A stretch of DNA of 64,000 bases from Irpex lacteus (Eukaryota; Basidiomycota; Agaricomycetes; Polyporales; Irpicaceae), in contig MQVO02000052.1 in the NCBI GenBank assembly GCA_001986395.2, forward strand, positions 1-64,000, read 5' to 3'. The first letter of the stretch is position 1; every line of letters begins with the position of its first letter. The notes beneath the pieces were generated by a model, which saw only the letters and a list, made by a program, of their open reading frames with translations, was not told the DNA's origin and made no database searches. Shown one piece after another: positions 35,900 through 48,871 of this stretch. The translations under genes and the position numbers were made by a program.

Positions 35900-37868
35900 C
35901 TAGCGTTTCTTCCTCTTCTTTCTCTCCTTGTCTTGCACTTCAAACGTTTGGAGGCATTCCCGATAGAACTTCCATCGTTTTTCCTCCGCAAGATGATCGT
36001 AATACACAACCTTGTGAAGCGGGCGGTGATTAGGGTTCGATGATTGTCCCGAAGACGGTACCCAAGCTTGAGGTGCGGATAGCTCTCGCCGCTGCTCGTA
36101 CTCCCGTATCACCTTCTTCAGCTGACGAACATAGCGGTCCCGGCGAGCCCTGTCGGCAAGAAGTGACAAAATCTCCTCGTCAACGATATCCTCTCCCCAC
36201 TTTTTCTGGTACGGTCGCCTGAGCCTGTCCAACACCAGAGAATTTCCAAGTCGCGTATGGACGGCACCAAGAACGAGCTTGAGGGTTTGCGGGTCAGGCC
36301 GAATGTCTGGATGAAGAGCCAGAAGATTCCGTAGCATGGGACGAAGGTCGGACACCTCCACAGCCTCCGCTTTCAGGTGCAGGTTGATGATGCCCGTGCA
36401 ATACCTGCGATAGCTTCGTGACAAAGTCTTCGGCAGTCGCTGAAAATAGCTAGTCGTCAACTTCAGAGCTTCGGCGCGCTGACTGCGCTGTAGCATCCAC
36501 TGCACAAAATAGTACATTGATCGAGGCGGGATGGTGATCACTTCCACAGAGGTAAGGGTTGGACGGTACCGCATCAAAAGAGACGAACGAGACTTGAAGG
36601 CACTTGCACATGCCTCACGGTGCAGTTGACGTTCTTCGGCAGAAGCAGGTAAGACCAGGGGCTCAAAGATCTTGGCCGCATTGAGGAATTCGAGCCATAG
36701 TAACAATGATAACGAATGCTTTCCTCCTTCCGTCTCCCGCATCCATGCCTCGGTCCACTTGCCCTGTCGCAGCCAGAATCGGACAGATAACTTCTTTGTC
36801 TCATAGTCTCCAGGTATACCGCGTTGAGGCATCTCCTGCAGCAACTTTCGAGCAATGGAAAATTGGCGAATTGAGATGGCGAGAGAGATGAGAAAATTGT
36901 ACGAGGACGTAGAATGTGATTGGGGATGACTGCTGTGGTAGCGGAGTAGCTGGTGGAGCCTGTCTGTCCTAGTAGCTGAAGGCGGTAGAGGATGTGTCGA
37001 TAATTGAATGAGGTCCTGGTATAGTGATTGGGCGGAAGTGCTTTCGCGAAAGGGAGAACTGTTTTCGCCTATCCCAACATCATTATCCTGGTGAGGGTGT
37101 ATTGAAGTGGCTGGCAACGGTTCGCTGTCCCCTATGCCGTGAGCGTCGTGAGCGGTGTTCGAGGGGCCCAACTTGTGCGTGGTCGCGTGCTGACTCTGGA
37201 CATAGTCTACTTCGTCCTCCCATTGATCTTCATGAAATGGCTCAAGCGGAGCAGTGGACCGAGGAAAAGTGTCCGGCGCCGGCTTCGTTGGCGGTGGATG
37301 TTTTACTCGTGGCCCAATACCGTCTACAGCCACACTGTCCGTCGCTATGTTCGCTGAATGGGCGAGTTTCGCCGTCCCTTCCGAAGCGGGAGACGATGGC
37401 GCCGCCGTGACGTCTCTTCTCGGCATGCTGGCGGACGAGCTTGACCCATGGTCCTCGAGAAGGCCATAATAGTCTACCCTTGTATAGGTATCAAGAGGCT
37501 CGAAGGAGTTCTCTTCGGAGAGGTCTGCCTGACGCGACGTTGAAGAACACTCCGGTGACGAAACGATGCCATTACTGTCAGACGACTCATTAGCTCTACC
37601 CACTGCATATGACCATTCGCACGCGCACCTGTCGGCTCTACCGGTCTTCAACAGATTGCTTCTCGAGCTCCCCCTCCATATGATGTTCCAAGTCCGGTAC
37701 GGAAGCTCTGCTTCTGCGAGGTGGTCTGGTGAAGTGCTCGCGGGCGAGCCGGCCTTGTCCGCGTCCATGCACGACTAGCAGCTGCTTGTAGAATGGAGGT
37801 GAACTGGTAGTAGTCTGCGCGACGAGACGCATGACCGAGCATGCATGTGGTGGTTGCGAGCTGGCCAC
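35900..37868 (-). CDS. PPR-like mitochondrial protein (function unknown)
   Basis: Probable organellar RNA-related helical-repeat protein. The N-terminus MRLVAQTTTSSPPFYKQLLV, followed by basic EHFTRPPRRSRASVPDLEHH, resembles a mitochondrial presequence. It sits in a different frame from the main body; an intron from the GTAGAG after VEDR to a GTCTGACAG acceptor rejoins it to NGIVSSPECS in frame. The long second exon has helical-repeat segments (SYNFLISLAISIRQFSIARK, LLQEMPQRGIPG, YFVQWMLQRSQRAEALKLTT, TLKLVLGAVHTRLGN). It ends in a basic tail (QDKERKKRKKR) at 35900. The PPR call rests on helix pattern only. Start may be 37868 or 37832. Confidence 0.6.
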
Positions 37869-38347
37869 GACGTGGTCGTTATAAGTTGAGAAGTTACCAC
37901 GAAGGAGGTAGACTGTGGTCAGCGAATTTCATGGCAAAGCTGTAACAAGCGCCGATTTGCCGCCTATCATCCAGCCACTCATAACGGGAAGGTACTACTC
38001 TAGATGTATATCGTCCTTACTTTTGTACACGCTATAGCTGCACAAGCGAAGGGGCAAATAAAAAGACATTAATTCGTTACTACTTATGCAATCCGATGGT
38101 ATAAATGATGCGGTGCAGAAAGTACACGTACAGTCACCCGGCAGCGGGTTTCTTTCATGAGGATTGATGAGGTCGAGAAACATGCGATGATGAATGATGT
38201 CGATGGAGATATGGAAACAGAAGGATGGAGAGATAAGTAAGAGGGAGCGTGGTCGATGTGTGAAGATAATAAAGCAAAAGACGCGACTAATGAGAAGAGA
38301 GCGATGCCGCTGAAGAGCAAAGTAGGAAGGGTACCGCAGCAGCACTC
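37869..38347. other. Intergenic, no gene seen
   Basis: About 480 bp between the PPR-like gene start and the Cut8/Sts1 stop. No motif recognised. Confidence 0.5.
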
Positions 38348-39677
38348 TTACAACTCCTCCATCGGCTGCCGGCCCACAAGCCATCCCACCTTCGATACCC
38401 ATTGATCTCTGATGGCGCGCATCGCCTCAACACCATCGCCCTTAGTGTCGGCAAATCGATCCAGGCCGCTCTCCCAGCTCCGCACAACTTCCTGTCCAAA
38501 CATTCCGCCATCACGGTTGACGACTTGATCGACTCTCTCCACCCAAGCCTTCCACTCTTGAGTGAGACGAGGCATAAGCGATGGCAGAAGTTCGTTCTGA
38601 GTGAGCACGGGCTGGGCGAGGATTTGAGCCGTAAGTGTTTCAAGGAAGAGATACGTTTCCGATGGATGTGATTTGTCCTTGTGCTGAGATTGAAGTGCCG
38701 ACGCATGAGACAGTACGTGAGGCGCTGTGTGGTTCTTGTCGGAGTCCAATGAAGTCGCGTTGTTGTCGATGTAAGAGAAGTAGGGTAGATATGAGAAGCA
38801 GGAAGACACGAAGTCCTGAATGTGTGGCCTGAGGCGGGAGATGATGTATTCTTGTCTCATGCCACTCGTTTGACCGTCGGTCCCAGGCGATCCGCCGAAG
38901 GGAGTAGGGGAACGGGAGAAAGCGAATGTCGAATGCCCCGAAGTGCTTGGCGAGCGACTAGCTCCAAACTCTGCAGCGCCAAACCCGAAAGACGACGAGG
39001 GACTGGCAGCGAGGCCTGATGTGGAATATGGATACGCGTCGTGTAGTTTCTTTGACGACTTGACGATGGCCTCGGTAGCAGTAGCGAGAGTCGGTCGCGG
39101 GATTAGAGACAATACGGTGGGTTTGAGGGTCGGTAAAGTGGATATAAGAGACGTAAGCAATGGGAGTAGCGTTTCTGGAGGCAAGCTCGCTATAAACAGC
39201 ACTCATTAGATATGCCGAACACAGGCCCAAACAACCAAGTTGTTACTTACCGAGCAATACACCGACATCGACATCGTTCTCTCCTGATGATTTCCCCTCC
39301 TTCGCGGACTTCCCGTCCTTTACAGCTCCGACAGCTGCAGGAGTCGTGCGTGCACGTTTCGGTACAGCGCGTCTTGGTCGTTCAGGCCTTTCAGGCGTGG
39401 GACTACGGTCCATGGCCTCATCGTGCTTCCCTTCGTCTTCATCGTGCTCATGCCGCCTCTTCGTAACGCGTACCTGAGGCAACTGGTTCGTTACGGCTGC
39501 CATATTCCAGGGTTGTAGAGGTGTATGAGGGGTAGAGGACGACGAAGACGCGGCCCATGACGGCGCCGACGGTGCTGCAGACAGCCCGAACCCGAAACCC
39601 AGAGGAGATGGGGCATGGTTCACTGGTCTCTTCTGAAAGCCGACTTGCATTGGTTGGTGGCTCAAGACGTCCGCCAT
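38348..39677 (-). CDS. STS1: Cut8/Sts1, nuclear proteasome tethering factor
   Basis: Anchors 26S proteasomes in the nucleus. Exon 1 starts MADVLSHQPMQVGFQKRPVN and contains a basic stretch (PRRAVPKRARTTP) that may serve as a nuclear signal. It is spliced (VGVLLA|SLPPE) to the conserved helical domain: SLPPETLLPLLTSLISTLP, REQ-type helix with YIISRLRPHIQDFVSSCFSY and ETYLFLETLTAQILAQP, then PRLTQEWKAWVERVDQVVN, GGMFGQEVVRSWESGLDRFA and WVSKVGWLVGRQPMEEL. A Ser/Gly-rich insert lies between the first and second helices. One intron. Family match is good across the length. Confidence 0.86.
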
Positions 39678-40629
39678 CGGCGTTCGCGTTCAGCAAGGCA
39701 AGAGTGGTTGTAGTCGTGTGTGATGTCGAGATCGTCGTTCGTTGTAGAGCTGAAAGCAATTAGACGAGGCCCAAATTGCTCAGGAGGAAGCCGCACATCT
39801 TACACGCGCCAAGGCCGCTGCCAAATCAGGCAGACCTGCCCTAATGAATTGCATCACGTGCGCCATCAAAGAGTTTTATCCTGCGAATTTCGAAGCGTGA
39901 GGACCTTGCTCTCTTCCCTCCCTCTCGTCGCGGCTGTTCCTGGTATGTGGCTTTTTCTGTGGTCTTGCGGTGACGAGAAACAATGAATCGCTACTTCGAA
40001 GCTCTCGGGCTAATGAACGGTTATCATATACCCAAATTTCCGAGCATACACGCCACGCAAGACTTTGTGTGCCAATCGCTGACCATCTCTTTCTCTCGCA
40101 GAAAGGTTCATGGATACTCGTGTGCTTCAGTAGCTTGATGGTGTTGGTGAGTATAACTTCTTTGCACTTCGTAGGATGAGCAATTTTTCTAGAGTCAAGT
40201 CCTGACACTGTCTTAAGGACAGTCCTTGATGATCCTTACCATGCTAATTCTGACATTTCTACTTCTCGCAAACTCCTTATCAATTGAGCCCTTGCTAACG
40301 ACCCTTTCTATAGATTCATCGCAACGTGCACGTAGCTTGCTTAGTTAGGTACGTTATTCTGTCCTGCCACTCGATATGATTACAAAAAATTGTTCCCTAT
40401 TACCCGAGTGCTTCGAGCACTACGACGATCTACAATTTATAATGTCTTCAACCAAATGATCTCTTCGCCGCATGCTCTCCAGTAGAATCCATGCTCATAC
40501 CTACCTTTTCCCAGGTTCTTCAGTAGGCTGTAGTTTAGAGTGTTGTTACGCAATAATAAAATGAATTATACACTAGTATGATTGTAATCCGTGAATGAAT
40601 GTCCAATACTGAGGTATATGAAAAGTCTG
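39678..40629. other. 0.95-kb intergenic region, no gene seen
   Basis: Between the Cut8/Sts1 start and the Cas1-like stop. Open frames of up to about 110 codons on the minus strand and about 50 on the plus strand lack recognisable motifs. A CACGTG E-box lies near 39855, and a short inverted repeat (GGACAGTCC) near 40218. Confidence 0.5.
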
Positions 40630-43568
40630 CTATGGCCCAAGGTAATGAGACAACGTCCTCGGAGGATACCACCAAAACACGTTCAATAACCACATAACCC
40701 CGAGAATTATCAACAGTCTCGCCTTTAGCCCCGCATACCACGGTTTCTCCCCGTACCACAGTCGTATGCGTGGAGAGGGTTGAGGCGAACGCGATCCCTC
40801 GGCAAGGCGGTCTACCCAGCGACGAGGTGCTCGCACAGGTGTGTCCGGCTCCGGTGGCAGTACATTGCCCTGGTCGTCCTTTCGTGGGGGGAGCTCCAAG
40901 TTCTCGTTCGCCTCAAAGATTATATCCTGTCCTTCTGAATGATCGTTCGACGATCCTTCGCGAGGTTGCGATGCATTTACTGGTGGCGGTAGGGACGCTG
41001 CAGCTTGCTGGTCGCCGCAAATCCATTTCGTGAGGTCCACGGTGGCCTTTGCGACGTGATGGGACAGGTACATAAACATGACAGACGTGACGACCATGTT
41101 CAAGGGCCGCCATCTCGTTCCAGGAATGACGAGCAATATGCCCTTCGTATCGCCAGCCAGCCAGAAATGGTACTGAATAACGTAAAGCTCCAGGGCACAT
41201 TTGCCTATAAATGCGAATGCCTTCGAAGAACTGGAGCGGAGGATGGTGTTGGCGTTGCGGAGGATAACGAAGGCGCAAATGGGGAGGAATGAGACGAAGG
41301 GGTGCCACCCGTCGTACGCCGCCTGGTCTTGTATGACCTCGAAGGCGAAGAACCACACCAATACGATCGCAGACATGCCTGCAGCAATCTTGGTGGCAAG
41401 CGGCCATAAGTGGTGCTCCGTCAAATGCAGCTCGCGAATCTTGACGACCAGTGTAGCAGTGAGCATACCGGCGTAAACCACGAAAGTATCAAGGCCGATG
41501 TTGAACGCCCACTGTCGCGAAGACCAGTGGATTCCGCATATCTGTTCCAGGAATCCAAAAACAAGCTCCAGTAGCCAGTCGGCCCCCGTGAGCACGGTGA
41601 CCACAACCAAAGAAAGCACAATCTTAACGACCAGGAAGGCCGTCCGGTCATTGAATTGTGCACCAACAAGCATAGTGGCGTACACAACGATATACCACCA
41701 GGATACTAGTGGGGGGAAGTAATACGACTGGTAGTCGGTATTCATGGTGTAGGCCAGAATCACAGTGAATAGGTTGATCCTGAGGAGTACCTGGTGAGAA
41801 TTTGGTGAGTATCGGATGGGAGATCAACATATACATGCAGCTTACCCGAGCGACTCTCGTGAGGCCGTAATCGGCCTTTTTGAGATAAAACATGGTGTGT
41901 TCATAGCCAGTCATAAATAGATAGGCAGCTACAATGACTCGGACAAGGTTGGAGAGCCCAGAGACCTCCGATGCGCCCGCGTAATTGTACACTAGGAGCA
42001 CAACTGGTGGAGATACGATATTAGCATGACAGCCCTGCACAAGACCGATGGACATACGTTGCATCCAACCCTTCCACTCATCGGCCTGATCTTTGTTGAG
42101 GAAGCCAAGGTCATTATCACCGCGTCTAACAGTCAACAGTCCAATGACGAAACTGAGTGCAGTGAGGAACGCGAACGTCCAAGGATTATACAGTTTCTGC
42201 TCTTTCAGCCAAAAGCCTGTTCTATCTGCGATGTATATGAGGGTAATAGCAGCACTGACGACCGCGATGGAAATCTGATCTTTTGGAATGAGCGGACTGT
42301 CGTTTGTCTTCGCGTCTGAAACCAAGCGGGCAATCAGTTGGCCGGTAAATCCACATACTTTTGCGAACTTACTATAGCGATGTGCAAGAAACCACAGAAT
42401 GGGCCACCATAGCACGAAGCCAGCAATGACCAACGCATGAAGTAGAGAGGGCCAGGGATAACTTCTACAACACGTCTTATCCATCGGAGAGACCTTCGGT
42501 AATGCATCATTGCATCTTAAGTTGAGCAAAATCTGCGCATGCATCTTCACCACTGCGTCGGAGTAGTGCAACCCGTCCGCTGTCTGGGTTATATCCAGCA
42601 TCGTATTGAACACCGAGGGGAACCACATCGAAGTATCAGGAGACATGGGGGACAGAGAACCGGGTGGTGGAGGTGGTCGTCGCCCAAAGAAGGCGAAAGG
42701 ATCGCTGGATGAAGCTGGTCGGATTCGATGTGCGAGATCAGAGTTCATAGCATCCACGTCCGCTCCATGTATCGTACTCGCGGGCTGCGAGGGTAGCTTC
42801 TGGGGACAATGTCTTCTACCGGCAGCACAATCACTGTATCTGCTGTCGGTGGATGTGCTTGCTGGACGATCTCTATAGCAGTTTGTATATTCGACTCCCA
42901 AGCGGGAAGTCCTCCAGACGTCGACTCATGTTGGAGATACCAGAGGCCAGAGCCCATCACGAGCAAAGCAGGACGGTCCTTGCGATGTCCAGGTGGTCCA
43001 GACGGACGGAGCTGGTTGAGGGTTGTCGACGTATTTAAGTACGGAGCCCAATAGAACGACAGCTCTATTCCACCTGCTGCTGTATATGTGTAGTCTGAAT
43101 GCCTGCTTGAGCCTTCGGATGGTGCAGCAGGTAATGACGGGTCGATAGTATGCGCGAACTGGAAGTAGAGCAATCGTGTGACAGTATCCCCGATGAAAAC
43201 CACTCGTCTTGAGCCCAAGCAAGTCGAGACGTCTTCTGGCTGATATTCATACAGTATACATCCTACAAATCCTGTCGTTAGGCTCACGCGGATAGAATTG
43301 TAGAAGGGCACGCACCATCTGGCTGCCAGTTAGTAAACTTGTCGTCCAGCCACCTTCCCTTAGTCAACAGTGCATTACAATGCAGCGGATCAACGCGGTC
43401 TGTACAATGCAAACCGTCAGCATGCATTGACCTATAGTGTTAAAGTAAATACTCACCGAGAATAAAGAACCTAAAGAATCCAAGGACGAGTGCACAAGTG
43501 AAAGCTGCCGCGGCAGCGAAGTGTCCAATATTCGGATTGAGCGAGAACGAGCCGCGTTTCAAAGCCAT
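40630..43568 (-). pseudogene. Cas1-type O-acetyltransferase, frameshifted, catalytic Ser replaced by Thr
   Basis: Homologue of Cas1p/CASD1, Golgi enzymes that O-acetylate glycans. The N-terminus MALKRGSFSLNPNIGHFAAA leads into a signal-anchor helix, then a luminal SGNH-like domain: STCLGSRRVVFIGDTVTRLL, where the family has GDS, and DITQTADGLHYSDAVVK carrying the Asp/His pair. About ten membrane helices follow (LHALVIAGFVLWWPILWFLA, FAFLTALSFVIGLL, MILAYTMNTDYQSYYFPP, FVSFLPICAFVILRNANTI). The tail is cytosolic and ends LSHYLGP. The frame changes at a C run (plus-strand 42802-42805) between VLPVEDIVP and KLPSQPASTIHGADVDAMNS; only a 20-nt pseudo-intron could bridge it. The other introns are in frame. 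Confidence 0.78.
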
Positions 43569-43886
43569 CTCAAGGCTCACCGCGTTCACGCAAGGGTATG
43601 CAGAGCCAGAGGGGTAAGATGGGGAAGTGGGTGGAGGTCAGCGAGACAACATGGAGAAGTGGAGATCAAGAAAAGGTGGTGGCGGGCGTGGCGACAGTGG
43701 ACGAAATCATGCCTGCATGTCAATTATGGGCGTCTATACAGAAATAGCAAGTGATTGGCTTGCGGTGATAGGCAGTTCAAGAAAACTACATTCAAGGGCT
43801 TAGATATTTCGGTACATTGGGTAAGTACATGGCTTCTAGGGTTCAATGTCGTATCGTCCCCCAATGGGCGTTTTTTACGGCGATCT
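43569..43886. other. Intergenic, no gene seen
   Basis: About 320 bp between the Cas1-like start and the phosphatase stop, both read leftward. It must contain the Cas1-like promoter; no TATA is obvious. Confidence 0.45.
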
Positions 43887-46000
43887 TCAATGAGGAAGAG
43901 GTTTACCGTTCGTCAGTTTGTTAGGGACACCAGGGTTGGTGTAGTTAGCCGTGCAATCGTACGTCCAGTCCTCTTCAGCCACAAGTTGCTTCATTCCAGC
44001 GATGAAGGAATCCAAGGGGCAGAGGCCGTCCTTGTTCTTGTGCGAAGCGCATTGCTTAATGCCAGTGAGAGGGACGACAGCGTCGTTGAGAATCCATCGG
44101 ATAGAGGGGACGAGGGTCTTGTTGTTAGACGATGCTGGGCATTCTAATACTTGACCTGTCAGTTGGGTAGCAAAGGGGGCGATGTTTTGAACGTGGTAAG
44201 CCTGGAGCAGCATAAAGTGAGCGTCAGTATAACGTTTGCCACTCCGACGAAGGGCTTCTACTGACGTTGTTAGCAGGGATATGAGTGAGGGGAAGAGGAC
44301 CAGCGGAGTTGAAGCTTGTGAAGTTCATAGCTGCGATAACTGTCGAGCAATGTCAGCTACGCTATGTTTATTACAGACTGTCTCTGGAGTACTTACTAAC
44401 GGAGATGACTGTGTCGTGCGTAAAATCAAAGTAGCTATCGAAGTGTGAGCAGATATAGCATGCTATAAGCGGCAAAAGCTACTCACATTGGCTGGTCCAG
44501 AGGGAATGTAGTAGTGCTGTTGTCCAAGGTAGAGTTCAGACTAGACCCAGCGGTAGGAGTTGTGTTTGTGAGACGTCCAAGCAGCTCTTGAACGTAGCCA
44601 ATACCCTGCGCGGCAGTGACAGGGTTCCCAGGGCCACTGCTGTACCAGAAGTTGAGATCTTTCAGGCATGCAGTCAGTAGAGTTTATCGTTGCATACACA
44701 ATTTCGCATACCAAGAGAGTACTCATATCCTTTCCACTCTTCCTCAGTGAACAGTCCACAGAACTCCGAGCTTCCGACAGATACGGTCTCGAAAGCACAA
44801 AGACTTTGCATAGCGTAGACAATGTCCGCAGTCAAGTTCACCCCTTTGATGTGGGGCTGGAGCCTCTTGGCCGTGTTCTTGAGGTACACCTCAATCCAGG
44901 CCTCAGTAGCTTTTGTACCGAGGTCGTAGAAGTTGTCGCCGTTGGGCAGGCAGTTGTTCCATGGTGCCAATGTGTTGTTGAAGGGCTCTTCCTCGATTTC
45001 GATCTCGAGACGGTACGAGTTCTGATATGTCTGAACTCCGAAGAAGCCTGCAGCGAAATTGATTCTAGGTATGAATAGGTGAACGGTATTCCAATTCTGA
45101 CAAAAGAGCTATGCTTACGCAGAGTCAACCATACGCGCTGGAAGTATCTCAGTATCAGTATTCTACGCCTTGGTGGCGCTATGGACATACCTTCAGATGT
45201 GGTCCGGAACACGGGCGTATGCGTGAATCCATCAAGGAGCTTTCCGTACTGGATGCGGAACGCAGATCCACGTTCGAATCTACATCAACAGGTGTCAGAC
45301 TTCACACCACGCAAATCGTACTTCAGTCTGTATACTTACAACTGCTGCTGCCCAAATGTTGTAAGCAACTCAGCACCCAACTCAAACGTCCAAGTGTTCA
45401 AGAACTCAAGTGGGCCAGACGCCTTAAACCCAGTCGTGTTCGCCACTCCATGCAGAAAGGTAGCAAACTCGGCCGGCGGGTCTCCAGATGCAGGGTATCG
45501 AGCACCGTGACGCTGAAGCATGTGGACCTGCTTGATGCTGCATCCCTTGGGTGCGCGCGCGGAAGCACCGGGAAGCCCGTTAACGGCAGAGTCGACCGAA
45601 AACCACGGTGAGAGGTTTCCCCAGTAGCGAGCGGGATTGAAGGACGCCGACGTCTTTGGAGTGCTTCCCAACAAAACTTGCGGGTGCTCCAGAGGGAAGA
45701 TATCGCTCTTTTGCGGGGCACTGATTGCCGTTTGGAGAACAAAGGGCTCGTCGCCAGCTGTTCAAACGTGCAGAAGTGAGAATTATATTGGTGCGAATCT
45801 TGTAAGGATATGCACTTACTAGGTGTTGGGCCAGCATAGCCAACTACGCTAGGCTCCGGAAAGTTGCTCGTGTCTGGTCCCGTCGCGGTTGCAGTGAAGA
45901 CATCGCTGGATGTTGCGCCAGCAAAGGTGGATGCCTTCTGTGCGGACACACCTACAAGCAAGAGGGGCAGGACGTTGAGCAGAGCAAGCAAGCGGAGCAT
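43887..46000 (-). CDS. Secreted histidine acid phosphatase, phytase-like
   Basis: Branch-2 histidine phosphatase that hydrolyses phosphomonoesters, possibly phytate, outside the cell. The N-terminus MLRLLALLNVLPLLLVGVSA is a signal peptide. The catalytic motif is MLQRHGARYPASGDPP (R-H-G-x-R-x-P). Other conserved parts are ARYWGNLSPWFSVDS, RMVDSALNFAAGFFG, SLCAFETVSVGSSEFCGLFT and the proton-donor H-D in IYFDFTHDTVISV. Several Cys are placed to form disulfides, and N-x-S/T sites are frequent (NNTL, NTTPT, NSTL). It ends LTNGKPLPH at 43887. About seven short introns. All catalytic residues are present; substrate preference cannot be told. Confidence 0.9.
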
Positions 46001-46668
46001 GCTGGAGACGTCCAGGGGGGTCGGTCACGTCGCTGGGGTGGGGTTCGTGTTCCTAGCAGAAGCCCTATATATACGGCGCGTGCACCATGACGTTAACAGA
46101 TAAAAAGAAGAAAATTGCCATCACTGTTCGAGGTCGAGGGCATGATAAATATCGCACTAGATTACTCGGCATGACAAGAGACACGTTCCACATCCTGGAC
46201 GAGAGTAGATCACAAGTTCCAGTCTATCTATAGGCCTCATTAAGCGCCTGTAACGCGCACTATCATCTTGCTATCATCCGTCCCTCCATGAATTTGAAAC
46301 CTTTTTACAAGGGAAGGGCTCGAAATGCGAATACAGATGGGGTAAGATACGTAGCTTCTTCTGTCATTAATTGTGTAGCTGACCGTGGATGGCGTTCTTG
46401 CTATTGTTGCGCCCGCAGATTCAATACCGCCATCATACTTAGCCAACCTCGGGCGTGCGCCGCCGCCATCAATCTAGTCATAAGTACTGTTTGTTGTTCA
46501 GGAACGTTGGTCGGGCCAGCCGAGGCAGCCCGCGATAGGTTTCCGACACGGTCTCACACACGCATGGATGGTCATGAACTATCATTGTACATTCTATTCT
46601 AATTCGTTGATTGATACTCTACAGCACTTCCATGGTGTTCATTAGTTTTGCTTCGCGATGATATACAT
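46001..46668. other. Intergenic region containing the phosphatase promoter
   Basis: About 670 bp between the phosphatase start and the enolase stop. Apart from the TATA box at 46066-46073, nothing was recognised. Confidence 0.5.
46066..46073 (-). promoter_or_regulatory. TATA box of the acid phosphatase gene
   Basis: Minus-strand TATATATA about 70 bp upstream of the ATG at 46000, flanked by GC-rich sequence. The placement suits a core promoter. Confidence 0.55.
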
Positions 46669-48389
<1,721 letters not shown>

Positions 48390-48871
48390 GGCTGTTGAGG
48401 ATGGGGGAATAGTGAAGGTTTGCGGCGCAGAGGAGCGTACATATATGCATGATCAAGATTCCCACGCTGATTATCTTTCGCCAACTCTTGGTGGCCGCCA
48501 GAATCTGGAATGAGCCGATTGCGTGGTGTAGCCTGGAGCGGTGTTAGAGTATGGCAGCATCGGCTGGGTGCATTCTAGAGCTGCCATTGGCTGCTTCCTC
48601 TCATAGCCTCGGTGGTAGAACGCGTCTTCGAGACGTCACTCGTCCTCCGAAAGAGCAGTCTAGTCGGGTCGCAGATGTGACGGCGGGAGTCACAGTCACG
48701 CCCGCCGCCCGACCCTAGTGCCTAGTCATCCGTTCGGTCGCTGGACGCGGCTCGTTTTGTTGTTGAACAATATGCAGAAAACTTTTCTTCATCGCGTACT
48801 CTCAGCGCATTTAGACGAATCCGCTCTTACAGATAATACTAACTACGAAGTACACTCCAGTGTAATACAGA
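48390..48871. promoter_or_regulatory. Divergent promoter region, enolase and MOSC gene
   Basis: A 482-bp gap between divergent genes. A weak TATA-like run (minus strand CATATATG, about 48441-48448) sits about 55 bp upstream of the enolase ATG. Nothing else is clear. Confidence 0.45.

Noticed and set aside
42802..42821. 20-nt GT-AG segment that would restore the Cas1-like frame
   Set aside because: Far too short for a spliceosomal intron in fungi; a one-base error or mutation at the C run is simpler.
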